A stretch of 64,000 nucleotides of DNA from Panulirus ornatus (GCF_036320965.1 NC_092240.1:9579501-9643500); one strand, 5' to 3'; numbered from the stretch's first letter, positions 24,588 to 36,170 are shown. Notes: generated from the sequence alone by a model not told the origin. Translations and numbers: made by a program.

Positions 24588-24985
24588 AAAGTTTTGTGGG
24601 GCCTGGATGTGGAAAGAGAGCTGTGGTTTCGGTGCATTGCACATGACAGCTAGAGACTTGAGTGTGAACGAATGTGGCCTTTGTTGTCTTTTCCGAGCGC
24701 TACCTTGCGCGCGTGCGGGGGGGGGAAGGGGGGTGCCATTTCATGAGTTGCGGGGTGGCGACGGGAATGGCTGAGTGCAGCAAGTATGAATATGTACATG
24801 TGTATATATGTATGTCAGTGTATGTATATGTATGTATACATTGAAATGTTTAGGTACGAGTGCGTGTGTGGGCGTGTATGTATATACATGTGTATGTAGG
24901 TGGGTTGGGCCATTCTTTCGCCTGTTTCCCTGCGCTACCTCGCTAACGCGGGAGACAGCGACAAAGTATAAGTATAATAAATATA
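24588..24985 (+). mobile_element. 5'-truncated LINE copy (about 400-bp 3' end)
   Basis: Contains TGTGGGGCCTGGATGTGGAA, GAGCTGTGGTTTCGGTGCAT, ACGAATGTGGCCTTTGTTGT, then GGGTGGCGACGGGAATGGCT, GTGTATATATGTATG words, GGTTGGGCCATTC and CGCTACCTCGCTAACGCGGG before ACAAAGTATAAG. The copy at 44.2 kb aligns throughout and links this 3' region to the reverse-transcriptase C-terminus. Truncated in the untranslated region, so no coding remains. Confidence 0.85.
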
Positions 24986-25060
24986 CACAGTGGGAGTTTG
25001 ATAGCCCAAGGTCAACCATTAGCAGCAGTCACATTCCCTACATTAATTAATGCACTAGGG

Positions 25061-25066
<6 letters not shown>

Positions 25067-25143
<77 letters not shown>
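25067..25143. repeat. (GA)n microsatellite
   Basis: About 38 units. Confidence 0.95.
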
Positions 25144-25144
<1 letters not shown>

Positions 25145-25189
25145 CAGGCCTTTGTCTGTATTAAAGGCTGAAGTTAAGGGTGGATCTGT

Positions 25190-25485
25190 GACACCTTTGA
25201 GCACGACGTTACGGCGCCTTGAATAGTACGACCAGCCTGCCTACTCTAAGGTCGTACCGTCGTGGTCAAGGGTCGTTCCGTCGTCCTGAAAGGTCGTGCC
25301 GTCGTGCTCAAGGGTCGTACCGTCGCACTCGAGGGTCGTACCGTCGTGCTCAAGGGTCGTACCGTCGCACTCGAGGGTCGTACCGTCGTGCTCAAGGGTC
25401 GTACCGTCGTGCTCAAGGGTCGTACCGTCGCACTCGAGGGTCATACCGTCGTGCTGAAAGGTCGTACCGTCGTGCTCAAGGGATC
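25190..25485. repeat. 21-bp minisatellite
   Basis: GGTCGTACCGTCGTGCTCAA plus one G is the main unit, repeated about twelve times and alternating with a CGCACTCGAG form. It is rich in CpG. Reverse-complement relatives lie at 4.76-4.93 kb and a decayed trace at 63.55-63.63 kb. Confidence 0.95.
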
Positions 25486-26618
25486 AAAAGTAATTTGACA
25501 TCATAATTAGTATAATTAGTTCGAAACATCAATTATGGCCAAAGGATTTTGTATATTCTACTATTACATTTTTCAAAATATTCAGAGCAGCGCTGAGTGT
25601 AGAACTCGCTATGTTAATTAGTGTAATATTCTGTCTTTATTATTTATTTTAGATTTATTTATCTTTTTTTTTGGGGGGGGTCATAGACCAGCCTTCTTTT
25701 CAGGGTGGGGGGTCTTCTACGTTCTTTTAAGGGGGTCTTCCCATAGTATAGTGAAGACCTCCCCCCACTACTTTTGCCATAACCTCACCACTGTGAGGAG
25801 AGATGATGCCTCAGAAAGGGTTCTGCTTCATCCCCCCCTGACACGTAGCTCTCCTCATCCCTCATTGGCTTGTCGGCGTGTATGGCCTCCCCCCTGATGA
25901 TGATGATTTTATATTCACTGATGAGCGTCAAGTGTGTACCGCACGGTACACTCAGCGTGGGTGGACCTCCGTGGTGTACCGTTGGCGATTGTGAGGCACT
26001 CGAGGGCCAAAGACATTGCAGTATTACCCTCTCCCCGGGTAACATGATACTCACAGTATTGCTCCATTCAAATTTTTTTTTTTGTCTCCATAAGAGAGTG
26101 ATGACTGTAAGTAGAAAAGGCGACACACTCACTTCGACTGAGAGTGTCAGGCGTTTCCATTCCGCAGTAAAGGGAAGATCAAGTTTACTTCCTGAGAATA
26201 ACAGATAATGGCTTTCGATTCTTTTAGGGTTTTTTCCCCTCGGGATTCTACAAAGGGATCTAAGATTCGCCCGGTAATTGGCTATAATCCTGCTTGAGCT
26301 GCTGGTCGAAGGGCATTAGAATAAAGGAACGAACCCCCTCTCGGATGTATTAATTAAAGAAAGATAGAAACGCCAGGACGGGCTGCCCCCGACCTTGTAC
26401 ACCGACATACACAGTTTTTCTTTTCAACTCTTTTACGCTGTAATCAAACATCTGCCGTGCCATCTCGTATGTGCCTGGGAATGAGAATGCATGTATTCGT
26501 GTGCAGACTGTGGTCATAATGGTGATACATAACTATCACATTAAGGCCATGTAACATGATCGAGAGAATATGTAAATTGTTTTTCCCTTGTCACTACATT
26601 GTCATGTGTATATTGCCG
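25486..26618. other. Non-repetitive stretch, no gene seen
   Basis: AT-rich to 25660, then mixed. Overlapping frames of 112 and 115 residues on opposite strands (25870-26208, 25785-26132) have no recognised domain. I see no basis to call either real. Confidence 0.5.
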
Positions 26619-26925
26619 TACGCAGCAGATGTTTGAGGATACATACTCAGCAGATGTTTGAGGATACATACGCCGCAGCTGTTTGAGGATACATACGCCG
26701 CAGCTGTTTGAGGATACATACGCCGCAGATGTTTGAGGATACATACGCCGCAGATGTTTGAGGATACATACGCAGCAGCTGTTTGAGGATACATACGCTG
26801 CAGCTGTTTGAGGATACATACGCAGCAGCTGTTTGAGGATACATACGCAGCAGCTGTTTGAGGATACATACGCCGCAGCTGTTTGAGGATACATACGCTG
26901 CAGCTGTTTGAGGATACATACGCAT
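26619..26925. repeat. 25-bp minisatellite
   Basis: GCAGCTGTTTGAGGATACAT followed by ACGCC repeats about twelve times, with CAGATG/CAGCTG and CGCC/CGCA/CGCTG variants. The minus frame 26541-27020 is a repeat translation. Confidence 0.95.
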
Positions 26926-27296
26926 GTTACAGTCAATGGCTCTAAGTCCCATTGCTGACTGGTGTCTATCGTCTGTATGCAAGGCAGGAGGAGCTGACGC
27001 TGGGACAACCCAGTCATCAACTTAGGTTTGTGAATTAACTTGATGTTTCCATGCGGGACATCATTAGCATCATCATAGCCAACGTGCCGTCTTTATTTTG
27101 GTGTATTTTCCCCACTGCGCGACTAGACTGGAGTCCTTAGTGTATAATATTAATGGATTTCCTAAAGTCATTTCACCCGTAAGGATTTTTCGTTCGTGTT
27201 CTTTGTACACCTGCAGATGTACTTTGAGCCACAAACACGACAGTGGTAGAGCAAGAGCTGTACCTGCCTAAATATATGTATATAATAACTGACTTT
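26926..27296. other. Non-repetitive stretch, no gene seen
   Basis: Mixed sequence without recognisable features. Confidence 0.5.
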
Positions 27297-27389
27297 TATT
27301 TCTTGTATCTCCCCTAATGATGTGATTATTACACGAAAGTGCACTTGGGAACTTAGTGTTTCATTTCCTCGTGGACTCGTAGGAATATG

Positions 27390-27390
<1 letters not shown>
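27297..27390 (+). mobile_element. Penelope-like element end, single copy
   Basis: TTTCTTGTATCTCCCC, CTAATGA (27314-27320), TGTGATTATTACACGAAAGT, GCACTTGGGAACTT, AGTGTTTCATTTCC and GTGGACTCGTAGGAATAT match the arms at 10.5-10.8 kb. The hammerhead-core word is CTAATGA rather than CTGATGA, predicting inactivity. The preceding CTGACTTTTAT corresponds to AACTGACTGTTATAT in the 10.6-kb copy, so truncation is just upstream. Confidence 0.7.

Positions 27391-27470
<80 letters not shown>
27391..27470. repeat. (AT)n microsatellite abutting Penelope-like end
   Basis: AT tract starting within five bases of the element end GGAATATG. Confidence 0.95.
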
Positions 27471-27472
<2 letters not shown>

Positions 27473-27729
27473 CTCCTTATGTCGTGTGTATATCAAGAGT
27501 AAGTGAAATGTGGCTGGTGTACTCCGTAGACATCAGATTATCTGAGGGAGACAGGAGCGTTGTCCAGCACCATCATTTATTGACCTGGGAATCTCTGGGG
27601 AGGTTCGTCATCATCATCACTGTGAAGATGATCGGGATAGTTGGAGGGTAGGTAAGGCATCTGTCATGTCTCATCTCACCAACCCAGGAATTACTCCGGT
27701 CTCAAAATTTGATCAGGATAAATTGGACG

Positions 27730-27761
27730 AGGTGCATTGCATACATTTTTACGAGGTGTAT

Positions 27762-27842
<81 letters not shown>

Positions 27843-27940
27843 TATTGCAGGCATTTAGCCAAAACATTACTTGCTCTTCATTAAGCTTAACTCGAGCCAT
27901 AGTTCTGACGGTAATTGGCTGTGCTGTAATGCAGGCATGA

Positions 27941-28008
<68 letters not shown>
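27730..28008. repeat. Two (AT)n tracts with GTATTGCA flanking repeats
   Basis: AT tracts at 27766-27839 and 27943-28008. The words GAGGTGCATTGCATAC, GAGGTGTATTGCATAT and AGTGTATTGCAGGC around the first suggest it split a short tandem repeat. Confidence 0.85.
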
Positions 28009-28010
<2 letters not shown>

Positions 28011-28465
28011 CATGAACTTTGCAATAACCGAATACACGAAATTCCCTGCATTTTGCACTCCCCAAATTTCGACACGGCTTGTAGGTCGTGTTTAGGTCAT
28101 CAAAAATTTGGGAAAAAAAAATATCATTTCATCGAGTTATGTTTTGATTTGCACACGGTGCATTTTTTGTTGTTAGATAGGGACACCTGTGTTAACAATC
28201 TCCGTCGCTGTAGTTAATCTTTCACTCAAAATGTATATAATTTTGTTTTTGGTCACACGTTTGAACTTTTTAGAAAAAAAAAAAAAACGATGCTTTCCGT
28301 AGTTCTGTTAATTGTCACATCAGTTTTTATATGTGTCTTTGCTAAAAAAAAAAAATTCCGGTGTGGTATTAATTCGCTTCTCGGTTCTCGGTATATGTTT
28401 CAACGGACGAACGTTGCTCGATCCACAGCTGGTACTGTGCTGTGGTGTTCAGTGTCATATGGAAG
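28009..28465. other. AT-rich non-repetitive stretch, no gene seen
   Basis: A runs near 28274 and 28346. No element recognised. Confidence 0.5.
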
Positions 28466-28469
28466 AACA

Positions 28470-28795
28470 CAAGCTATCCTGTAGAAATGGTTTGAAATAT
28501 TTAGAACACAAACTCCCCTCTAGACTAATGGTTAGAGATGGAAGACAAACTATCCCTTAGAAATGGTTTGAGATAGATAGAACACACTGTCCTCTAGAAA
28601 TGGTTAGAGATAGAACACAAAATACCCCATAGATTAATGGTTAGATATAGTTAGAGCACAAACTACCCCTTAGATTAATGGCTAGAGATAGTTAGAACAC
28701 AAACTACCCCATAGATTAATGGCTAGAGGTAGAACACAAACTACCCCTTAGATTGATGGTTAGAGATAGAACACAAACTACCCTCGGGATGACTG
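28470..28795. repeat. Degenerate 35-41-bp minisatellite
   Basis: GAACACAAACTACCCCTTAG, ATTAATGGTTAGAGATAG recurs about eight times with indels. Confidence 0.85.
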
Positions 28796-28997
28796 GTTCT
28801 TCACCTATGTTAAGGAATGTACCACAAACCTACCATTCCACCTCCCTGTGTTTGGCCTTAACGTCTTAAGCATCTCGCTTCCTCACCAGCGAGATTATCC
28901 TGAACTCGAATGAATCTCACGTGTAAGATATTAACACAGGAAATACGTGGCAGATATACTGTCTGACCCCTCCAGTCTGGCTTTAGTCACTGACAAA

Positions 28998-29137
28998 GAG
29001 TCTTCATCAAGGCCGGGCGTTAACTGAGATGTAGAGAGGTTAATGAAAGGGGGGGAAGAAAAAGGAGACGAGGGAAAGGTCATTACGAATTTTGGAAGAG
29101 GTGGTGAAAAGCATGTGTCGTTTAAAATGTGCCAGGT
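28998..29137. repeat. Dispersed repeat C, copy 1
   Basis: Aligns over about 110 bases with 42877-42995: shared words include CATCAA.GCCGGG, TTAA.TGA, AAGGGGGGG, AAAAGGAGA, GGGAAAG and CGAATTTTGGA. I cannot assign a class. It is probably a decayed retroposon piece. Confidence 0.6.
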
Positions 29138-29835
29138 CGTAGTTAGTGTGAGAGACGTGAGGGGGGTGGTAGAGAGAGTCCCCCAAAGCTTGGAGGTGTA
29201 AGGAAAGAAACAATCCTATATGGATTCTTACACACATTCACATCCCTTTATGGGGTAGGGTTAGAAGTACCACCATTTACCACCACCACTCCTGGCGTAT
29301 CACATAATGGTCCACGTCCGTGCCATAACAGGGGTTAGGAGCCAATGCTCCAGGCAACTAAACCCAAGGAACCACCCACCACACAAATAGCATTACGAAG
29401 CTGCTCCACCTCCCTTGGGGGCCACACGACTCGGTAGAATTTCCTCTCCTTAACGGCCTTCACTTGCCTTCTAATACCTTCCTCTTGAGAAGGACGTTTC
29501 TCTCGCATTTCCTCACATTGACAACAGACATCTCATTTTATATCTGTCTTCAATCGTTCGTCCATTCCTCTTCCTCCTCCTCCTCCGCCTCCTCTTCACG
29601 CCACTGTCTCGCTAATCCTCTCAAAGACGCGTGTCGGGTCATGACTGCGAAACAGATTTTAGATAATTGTCTGCAGCAAGTGCTGCTGCTGCTGTTGCCT
29701 CGGGCTCTGGCAGTAGGTATGATAGTGGGTAGCGTTCTTAAAGTTGGTTAGGTCTCTCCAGCGGCCTCGGCTCCATTCTGGCCAATAGGCGATAGTTTAG
29801 CTGAGACAGATGTGTGGAAAACAAGAAAGCCGCTC
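29138..29835. other. Non-repetitive stretch, no gene seen
   Basis: Includes a CTCCTC tract near 29568 and GCTGCTGCTG near 29682. The 95-residue frame 29464-29751 starts in pyrimidine-rich sequence and shows no domain. Confidence 0.5.
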
Positions 29836-29839
29836 AGCC

Positions 29840-30185
29840 TAACCTGGGGTCATGTAACCTAACCTTAATGTAACGTAATGTAACGTAATATAACTTACTG
29901 TAACCTAATATAATCTAATGTAACCTAATGTAGCTTAATGTAACTTAATGTAACTTAATGTAACCTAACCTGAGGTCATGTAACCTAACCTAACCTAACC
30001 TGATGTGACTTAATGTAATGTAACGTAATGTAACCTAATATAATTAATGTAACTAAATGTAACCTAATGTAGCTTACTGTAATTTAATGTAACTTAATGT
30101 AACCTAACCTAACCTTATGTAACTTAACGTAACCTAACCTAATGTAACTTAATGCAACTTAACCCAATGTAACTTTTGTAACCCT
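29840..30185. repeat. Degenerate pentamer array (TAACC/TAATG/TAACT), telomere-like
   Basis: Nearly the whole stretch parses into 5-base words TAACC, TAATG, TAACT and TAACG, often as the decamer TAATGTAACC. A run of four exact TAACC lies at 29981-30000, the complement of the arthropod telomere repeat TTAGG (reading CCTAA). Confidence 0.85.
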
Positions 30186-31132
30186 GAGTAGAATATAACC
30201 TTGATGAGAGATAAGTGTGAGTGAGAGAGAGAGACATGTATACATATAGATTTTATGAATATCTGTCATTCATATCCTAGATTAGATTTGCTTTTGTGTA
30301 GTTGACAATTCTAGGAGACCATGAGGCCGAGTCGCTCGCTCACGGCATGGAACACTCGAGAAACGATACACCGAAATGCGTTGCTATCCTTCCCTGCTAT
30401 CGACGTGTGGTGAAATACCCTCACATTCCCTTCGAGAACAAAGTAACGTCGGCGAATGTTTCCAGTCCCGTGCCACCAGAGGGCCAGCGGGACTTGAGAG
30501 GCCAGAGGTTCTTGGACACCAAACCTCACCTCCCCCCATCCTTCCCTCCCTCGGGAAGTTTCATTAGCGGTTTGAACGACTGTACATCATCTTAATGAAG
30601 ACCCAAGTTTGTGGAGTTCGCGTGACCTTTTTTTTTTTTACCGCCGCAGTCTGTGCACTTCGGAGTCGAGAGGCCAGTTCACCAAACTGGATTCACTTTG
30701 GTAACGAGACAGATGGAGGGATCTTCGTTGCCTGGATGTTGGCCTATGCCTGTCTGTCTGTCTGTGTCTGTCTGTCTCTGTCTTGGACTCGGCTTACAAG
30801 GGGGCGCAAGACCGCGGGTAAGAGAGTTGACCTTCCACGGACAGAAATTAATTTAGCGTCGTCGTGGACCACATCGCTCCAGTGGAGCCTAACTTACTGT
30901 GCTCCTGGATGAGTCTCAGCCTCGCCGCTTAATGAACCCCATTAAATCCAAACAAACCCGCAGGAGAGAGACGCCAAGCTTTCGTCTGTTTCTCGAGGCA
31001 TCTACAGGGCAACGAGTTGTATGTTATCAAGATGTTGGGTTATGTATATAGAGGCAAGGAGGAACTTACAATATCTGAGCGGGAAAAGAGGAGGAGGAGG
31101 TCACACTCTCTCATAATTTGACCTTAAATTTA
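30186..31132. other. Non-repetitive stretch, no gene seen
   Basis: A CTGT run near 30752 and a T9 run near 30630 are the only simple repeats. Frames at 30302-30595 and 30595-30912 have no recognised domain. Confidence 0.5.
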
Positions 31133-31339
31133 TATATTTTTTTTTTTTTTTTTTATACTTTGTCGCTGTCTCCCGCGTTTGCGAGGTAGCGCAAGGAAAC
31201 AGACGAAAGAAATGGCCCAACCCCCCCCCATACACATGCACATACACACGTCCACACACGCAAATATACATACCTACACAGCTTTCCATGGTTTACCCCA
31301 GACGCTTCACATGCCTTGATTCAATCCACTGACAGCATG
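31133..31339 (-). mobile_element. 3' untranslated tail of the non-LTR retrotransposon
   Basis: Follows the RT stop codon on the minus strand: CCATGGAAAGCTGTGTAGG, GTGTGTGGACGTGTG words, a G run, TTGGGCCATTTCTTTCGTC, CTTGCGCTACCTCGCAAACG, CGGGAGACAGCGACAAAGTA and then an A run (plus-strand T run 31138-31154). This module recurs at 19.2, 24.6, 44.6 and 63.0 kb and identifies those as copies of this family. Confidence 0.85.
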
Positions 31340-32749
31340 TCAACCCCTGTATACCACATCGCTCCAATTCACTCTATTCCTTGCCCTCCTTTCACCCTCC
31401 TGCATGTTCAGGCCCCGATCACACAAAATCTTTTTCACTCCATCTTTCCACCTCCAATTTGGTCTCCCTCTTCTCCTCGTTCCCTCCACCTCCGACACAT
31501 ATATCCTCTTGGTCAATCTTTCCTCACTCATTCTCTCCATGTGCCCAAACCATTTCAAAACACCCTCTTCTGCTCTCTCAACCACGCTCTTTTTATTTCC
31601 ACACATCTCTCTTACCCTTACGTTACTTACTCGATCAAACCACCTCACACCACACATTGTCCTCAAACATCTCATTTCCAGCACATCCATCCTCCTGCGC
31701 ACAACTCTATCCATAGCCCACGCCTCGCAACCATACAACATTGTTGGAACCACTATTCCTTCAAACATACCCATTTTTGCTTTCCGAGATAATGTTCTCG
31801 ACTTCCACACATTTTTCAAGACTCCCAAAATTTTCGCCCCCTCCCCCACCCTATGATCCACTTCCGCTTCCATGGTTCCATCCGCTGCCAGATCCACTCC
31901 CAGATATCTAAAACACTTCACTTCCTCCAGTTTTTCTCCATTCAAACTCACCTCCCAATTGACTTGACCCTCAACCCTACTGTACCTAATAACCTTGCTC
32001 TTATTCACATTTACTCTTAACTTTCTTCTTCCACACACTTTACCAAACTCAGTCACCAGCTTCTGCAGTTTCTCACATGAATCAGCCACCAGCGCTGTAT
32101 CATCAGCAAACAACAACTGACTCACTTCCCAAGCTCTCTCATCCCCAACAGACTTCATACTTGCCCCTCTTTCCAGGACTCTTGCATTTACCTCCCTAAC
32201 AACCCCATCCATAAACAAATTAAACAACCATGGAGACATCACACACCCCTGCCGCAAACCTACATTCACTGAGAACCAATCACTTTCCTCTCTTCCTACA
32301 CGTACACATGCCTTACATCCTCGATAAAAACTTTTCACTGCTTCTAACAACTTGCCTCCCACACCATATATTCTTAATACCTTCCACAGAGCATCTCTAT
32401 CAACTCTATCATATGCCTTCTCCAGATCCATAAATGCTACATACAAATCCATTTGCTTTTCTAAGTATTTCTCACATACATTCTTCAAAGCAAACACCTG
32501 ATCCACACATCCTCTACCACTTCTGAAACCACACTGCTCTTCCCCAATCTGATGCTCTGTACATGCCTTCACCCTCTCAATCAATACCCTCCCATATAAT
32601 TTACCAGGAATACTCAACAAACTTATACCTCTGTAATTTGAGCACTCACTCTTATCCCCTTTGCCTTTGTACAATGGCACTATGCACGCATTCCGCCAAT
32701 CCTCAGGCACCTCACCATGAGTCATACATACATTAAATAACCTTACCAA

Positions 32750-32752
<3 letters not shown>
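31340..32752 (-). CDS. Non-LTR retrotransposon reverse transcriptase, 5'-truncated (RTE-like)
   Basis: A LINE reverse transcriptase, which would copy the element RNA at a nicked target. The 469-residue frame is uninterrupted to its stop and stays open upstream of the first Met to about 32752, where it meets an AT tract; the N-terminal apurinic endonuclease is therefore lost. Visible motifs: NYRGISLLSIPGK (about 38-50); GFRSGRGCVDQV (74-85); motif A FMDLEKAYDRV with the first catalytic Asp at 108; motif B GLRQGCVMSPWLFNLFMD (164-181); motif C LLFADDTAL (212-220) with the Asp pair 216-217; YLGVDLAADG (282-291); and a C-terminal FGHMERMSEERLTKRI with RRRGRPNWRWKDG, a form common in RTE-type LINEs. 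All catalytic residues are present, suggesting recent insertion. Clade is tentative. It cannot be autonomous. Confidence 0.93.

Positions 32753-32801
<49 letters not shown>
32753..32801. repeat. (AT)n microsatellite at LINE truncation point
   Basis: AT tract exactly at the 5' break of the LINE. Confidence 0.95.
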
Positions 32802-32806
<5 letters not shown>

Positions 32807-33060
32807 TATATAAACAGCCGCAATTGAGACAAGGTTAGAACACGCAATGATGTGGTCAGGTCAGTCGGTGAGCGAGTGTAACCACCTCCTCCTCCCGCCC
32901 ATCGAGGGTCAAACTCAGGTCACTGTACCCCAGATACCGTAGGTTCCCTTCTTGTCCCTCTGTATAACTGACCCTCGATAATGTACGATTATAGTTGCCC
33001 TGAAGATACCTTGAGAAATAGTCGAAAACTTGACGTCTCTGTCTGTCCGAGTCTGTCTGC
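32802..33060. other. Unassigned stretch with a CTGAAGA...GAAA motif
   Basis: At about 32999-33038 the sequence reads CCTGAAGATACC, TTGAGAAATAGTCGAAAA, CTTGACGTCTCTG, spacing reminiscent of hammerhead-type motifs in retroelement ends. Stem pairing is poor. No gene seen. Confidence 0.35.
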
Positions 33061-33134
33061 ATATATATATATATTTTTTTTTTCATACTATAAGCCATTT
33101 CCCGCGTTAGCGAGGTAGCGTTAAGAACAGTATG

Positions 33135-33211
<77 letters not shown>
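33061..33211 (+). mobile_element. Truncated family B tail between AT tracts
   Basis: AT (33061-33074), T run, CATACTATAAGCCATTTCCC, GCGTTAGCGAGGTAGCGTTA, AGAACAG (to about 33129), then about 80 bases of AT. Only the first 45 bases of the family B module remain. Confidence 0.75.
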
Positions 33212-33213
<2 letters not shown>

Positions 33214-33829
33214 ATCTTCTGCATTGGTTGTTTCCCCTCTGGAAAAAGAGGTTCTGTCTGTGCAGCACGTCTCTGGTTGATGCTAGGGACGACACTAAGC
33301 CAGCTGGCCAGCTGCTGGTGATCGCTGGTTGGGTGTAGGTCTCGCCGGCTCGCGTACGTTCCCCCTGTTTTCTCGTTTCTCTTTGACTGAAAAGAAAAAA
33401 AGATGTGTCCTCTCTTGAGGATCGTCTTATCTCGTCCAGAACACTTCAGCCCCGCGAGGTCTTTGCTTCAACGAGTCTTCAGTGGATAACCAGACACAAC
33501 CATACACCATTAAGTGCATCTCCTGCTGGACAAAGGCTTTGGCATAAAGGAGAATGAGGAGGGACGTGGAGGACGGATCATCTGGGCTGAGTATCTCATT
33601 ACGTTTCGACTCAGTAAAGGATCAAGATGACAGCTCCAACCCCTCCTTGCCTGCCTCCCGGGTGATGAAAATACTACCCAATCCTTCCTACATCCTACTG
33701 CGGAGGAGGAGGAGACCGCAAGAGTTCATTCTCTCGGTAGGGTTTATACATGATACACTGCTGTTACGTTTACCCTCTCTCCCACCCTACCCACCTACCC
33801 TCCCCAGGACATCACTCCCACCTGTTGCA

Positions 33830-33831
<2 letters not shown>
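33212..33831. other. Non-repetitive stretch, no gene seen
   Basis: Mixed sequence. The frame 33554-33916 runs into the following GA tract and has no recognised domain. Confidence 0.5.

Positions 33832-33871
<40 letters not shown>
33832..33871. repeat. (GA)n microsatellite
   Basis: About 20 units. Confidence 0.95.
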
Positions 33872-33876
<5 letters not shown>

Positions 33877-34583
33877 AACAGTGTACCCTCCAGGTCGAGA
33901 AGTGAATGGCTATTAAGAAAGGGTTTGTTTCTCATCGGTTTTTCCAAAGCCAGCTTTTCAAAGTCACGTCGCGTATAGATGTGTATATTTTTTTCTATTC
34001 CCATTTTGGCTTACATGGTAACGTCTCTCTGATTCCTTTTTTTTGTTGTCTTCATCCGGGTCAGTTCAGTTCCCCCTTTGAGAATGGAACGTATGATGTT
34101 CGTTTTTTTTTTATTTCTTTTTTTCCTTCCACTCCTGTGGTATTTCAGCTGTGTTCTCTGCCATGTGAAAGACTCGAAACATTTGCCCCTTTTTCACCCC
34201 CTCCTTCTCCCTCTCTCGCCTTGTGTGATTCTCTCTTCGGCCGTTGACCACATCGATCTGAGGTTAGAACTACCCTCCCTCCCCTTCCTTTCTGTCGCTG
34301 GTCACCTTGTGTAAAGTGTCCATAAACATCTCCAGTGATCCGTTACTTGTTCCTTCTCTCCTCGTACGGTCTTATTCTTCTTCGCCAGCTCTCAATATGG
34401 AATGAGGAAACGGAACCACCTTCCATGAGCCACCGACCTCGGCTTTCCCCGGCGCGTTTCACTTCGATCTCGCGTGTGTGTGTGTGTGTCTCTCTCTTCG
34501 TGAGGGCAAAAGGCGAGTGTCCTATGCCTCTCCCCAAGTGGCTTGGTTGTCGGATCTTGTTTCAGAAGTCTCTCCCAGACCCC

Positions 34584-34588
<5 letters not shown>
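33872..34588. other. Pyrimidine-rich non-repetitive stretch, no gene seen
   Basis: T runs and CCCTC words, and a short GT run near 34474. Nothing recognised. Confidence 0.5.

Positions 34589-34651
<63 letters not shown>
34589..34651. repeat. (TC)n microsatellite
   Basis: About 31 units. Confidence 0.95.
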
Positions 34652-34655
<4 letters not shown>

Positions 34656-35844
34656 GCGCGACCCCGGCCATCCTTTTCCCGTAACGCTTCGTGTGTCTGT
34701 TGTATTGGTTTGACGGCAGTTTGACGCCTGACACTGTCTACCTCTGCTGCTACTACACCTGCTTGTAGACTCCTGCTTGTAAGTGGTTTGTTTCCCCCAT
34801 CACGAGTGAGATGACTCCCCCTCCCTCGGGCGAGTCGGCGCTGTTGTGTCCTCGTCAGTCAACGGAAATGACTTGGAAGTCTCGTCGAGAGGATCTCTTT
34901 CGCTCCAAAGGAGTCCATCACTTCCCTGCTCCCCGCGCGGAGTGCAGCGGCGTCCAAGTTGGAGGAAGGGGTCTTCGGGTGGGTTTGGATGATGATCAGC
35001 GAGTTCGCCTGGTCAGTTCTTCATTGCGGCGTTGGGTCTTCTGGTCTACCATTGTGTGCTAATGTGTGTACCGGGGAGTTTGTCTTCGTCTTCCATGAAT
35101 ATTCTCTGATATTCTCGGATAAATATTTTTTTTCCCCCATTGAACTTGCCCTTTTCCTCTCTGGAAACATCCTTTTTTTCTGTGTGATTTTCATTTTTTT
35201 TTGTATATATGATGATGTTTCTTAGCTTCATGTCATCTATCGTTCATTCTCTAATTTTAGGTATAAAGAAGTAGACTCTTTTTGTTTTAATATCTGGTCT
35301 TTCCTGACTGAAATGTCTGGATTTATCTTTTCGTTTTTTTCTTTTCTTTCCATTCGTTCTCCATCTATTTTTTTGTGTTAGTAATAGTCTGCTATAATGC
35401 TCCATCTTTTTTTTGTGTGTTAGTAATAGTCTGCTGTAATGAAAGAAAATTTACATAACGCTTTCAACACTTGGGTTTTGAAGATGGCAGATGTTTCCAC
35501 TCTCACCCTCCTCAAGACATCGTCCGAGCTATAAGCTGTTTCCATAGATCGTCTCTTAACGGGAAAGTTTGCAGGATTCGATCTGTCATTGAAGTCTCTT
35601 CCTTTTTTCTCTCTGCACCTTCCCATCCATATACAGAGTCCATCTGCGTCCTTGCAAATCTTCTCATTGCTCATGAACTGTGGTTCACAAGTCGAAAAAA
35701 GAAAAATATAGACTCTAAGGATCTTTCTCTTCTGGAACTTTATCTTCTGCGTACGTGTATCATTTCCTTCTCTGTCATTTCTCACGTGTTTTTCAAGCTC
35801 TAGGAGTCTAGAGTATGACTGTATTCTCATCAGCATTTTCACTG
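34652..35844. other. T-rich non-repetitive stretch, no gene seen
   Basis: Contains a near-exact 37-base direct duplication around 35377-35440 (GTGTTAGTAATAGTCTGCT twice). The minus frame 35420-35842 (140 residues) has no domain I recognise. Confidence 0.5.
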
Positions 35845-36170
35845 CACCGTAAAAAAATTCAACAATTTCACACCACAGTAAAAATCATTATCAATTTCAC
35901 TTCACAGTAAAAAGAAAAATCATCAATTTCACACCACAGTAAAAAAAATCAGTTTCACACCACGGTAAAAAATCAACAATTTCACTGCACCGTAAAAAAA
36001 TTCAACAAATTCACACCACAGTAAAAATCATCATCAAATTCACACCTCAGTAAAAATCATCATCAATTTCACACCACAGTAAAAAATCAACAATTTCACA
36101 CCACAGCAAAAAAATCAACAATTTCACACCACAGCAAAAAAAATCAACAATTTCACACCACAGTAAAAAA
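35845..36170. repeat. 25-31-bp minisatellite with variable A runs
   Basis: CAATTTCACACCACAGTAAAA with ATCAA or ATCATCAT partner repeats about twelve times. Length variation comes mainly from the A run. Confidence 0.93.

Noticed and set aside
31316..31856. Plus-strand frames of 111-158 residues over the LINE
   Set aside because: Antisense shadows of the minus-strand reverse transcriptase, which carries all recognisable motifs.
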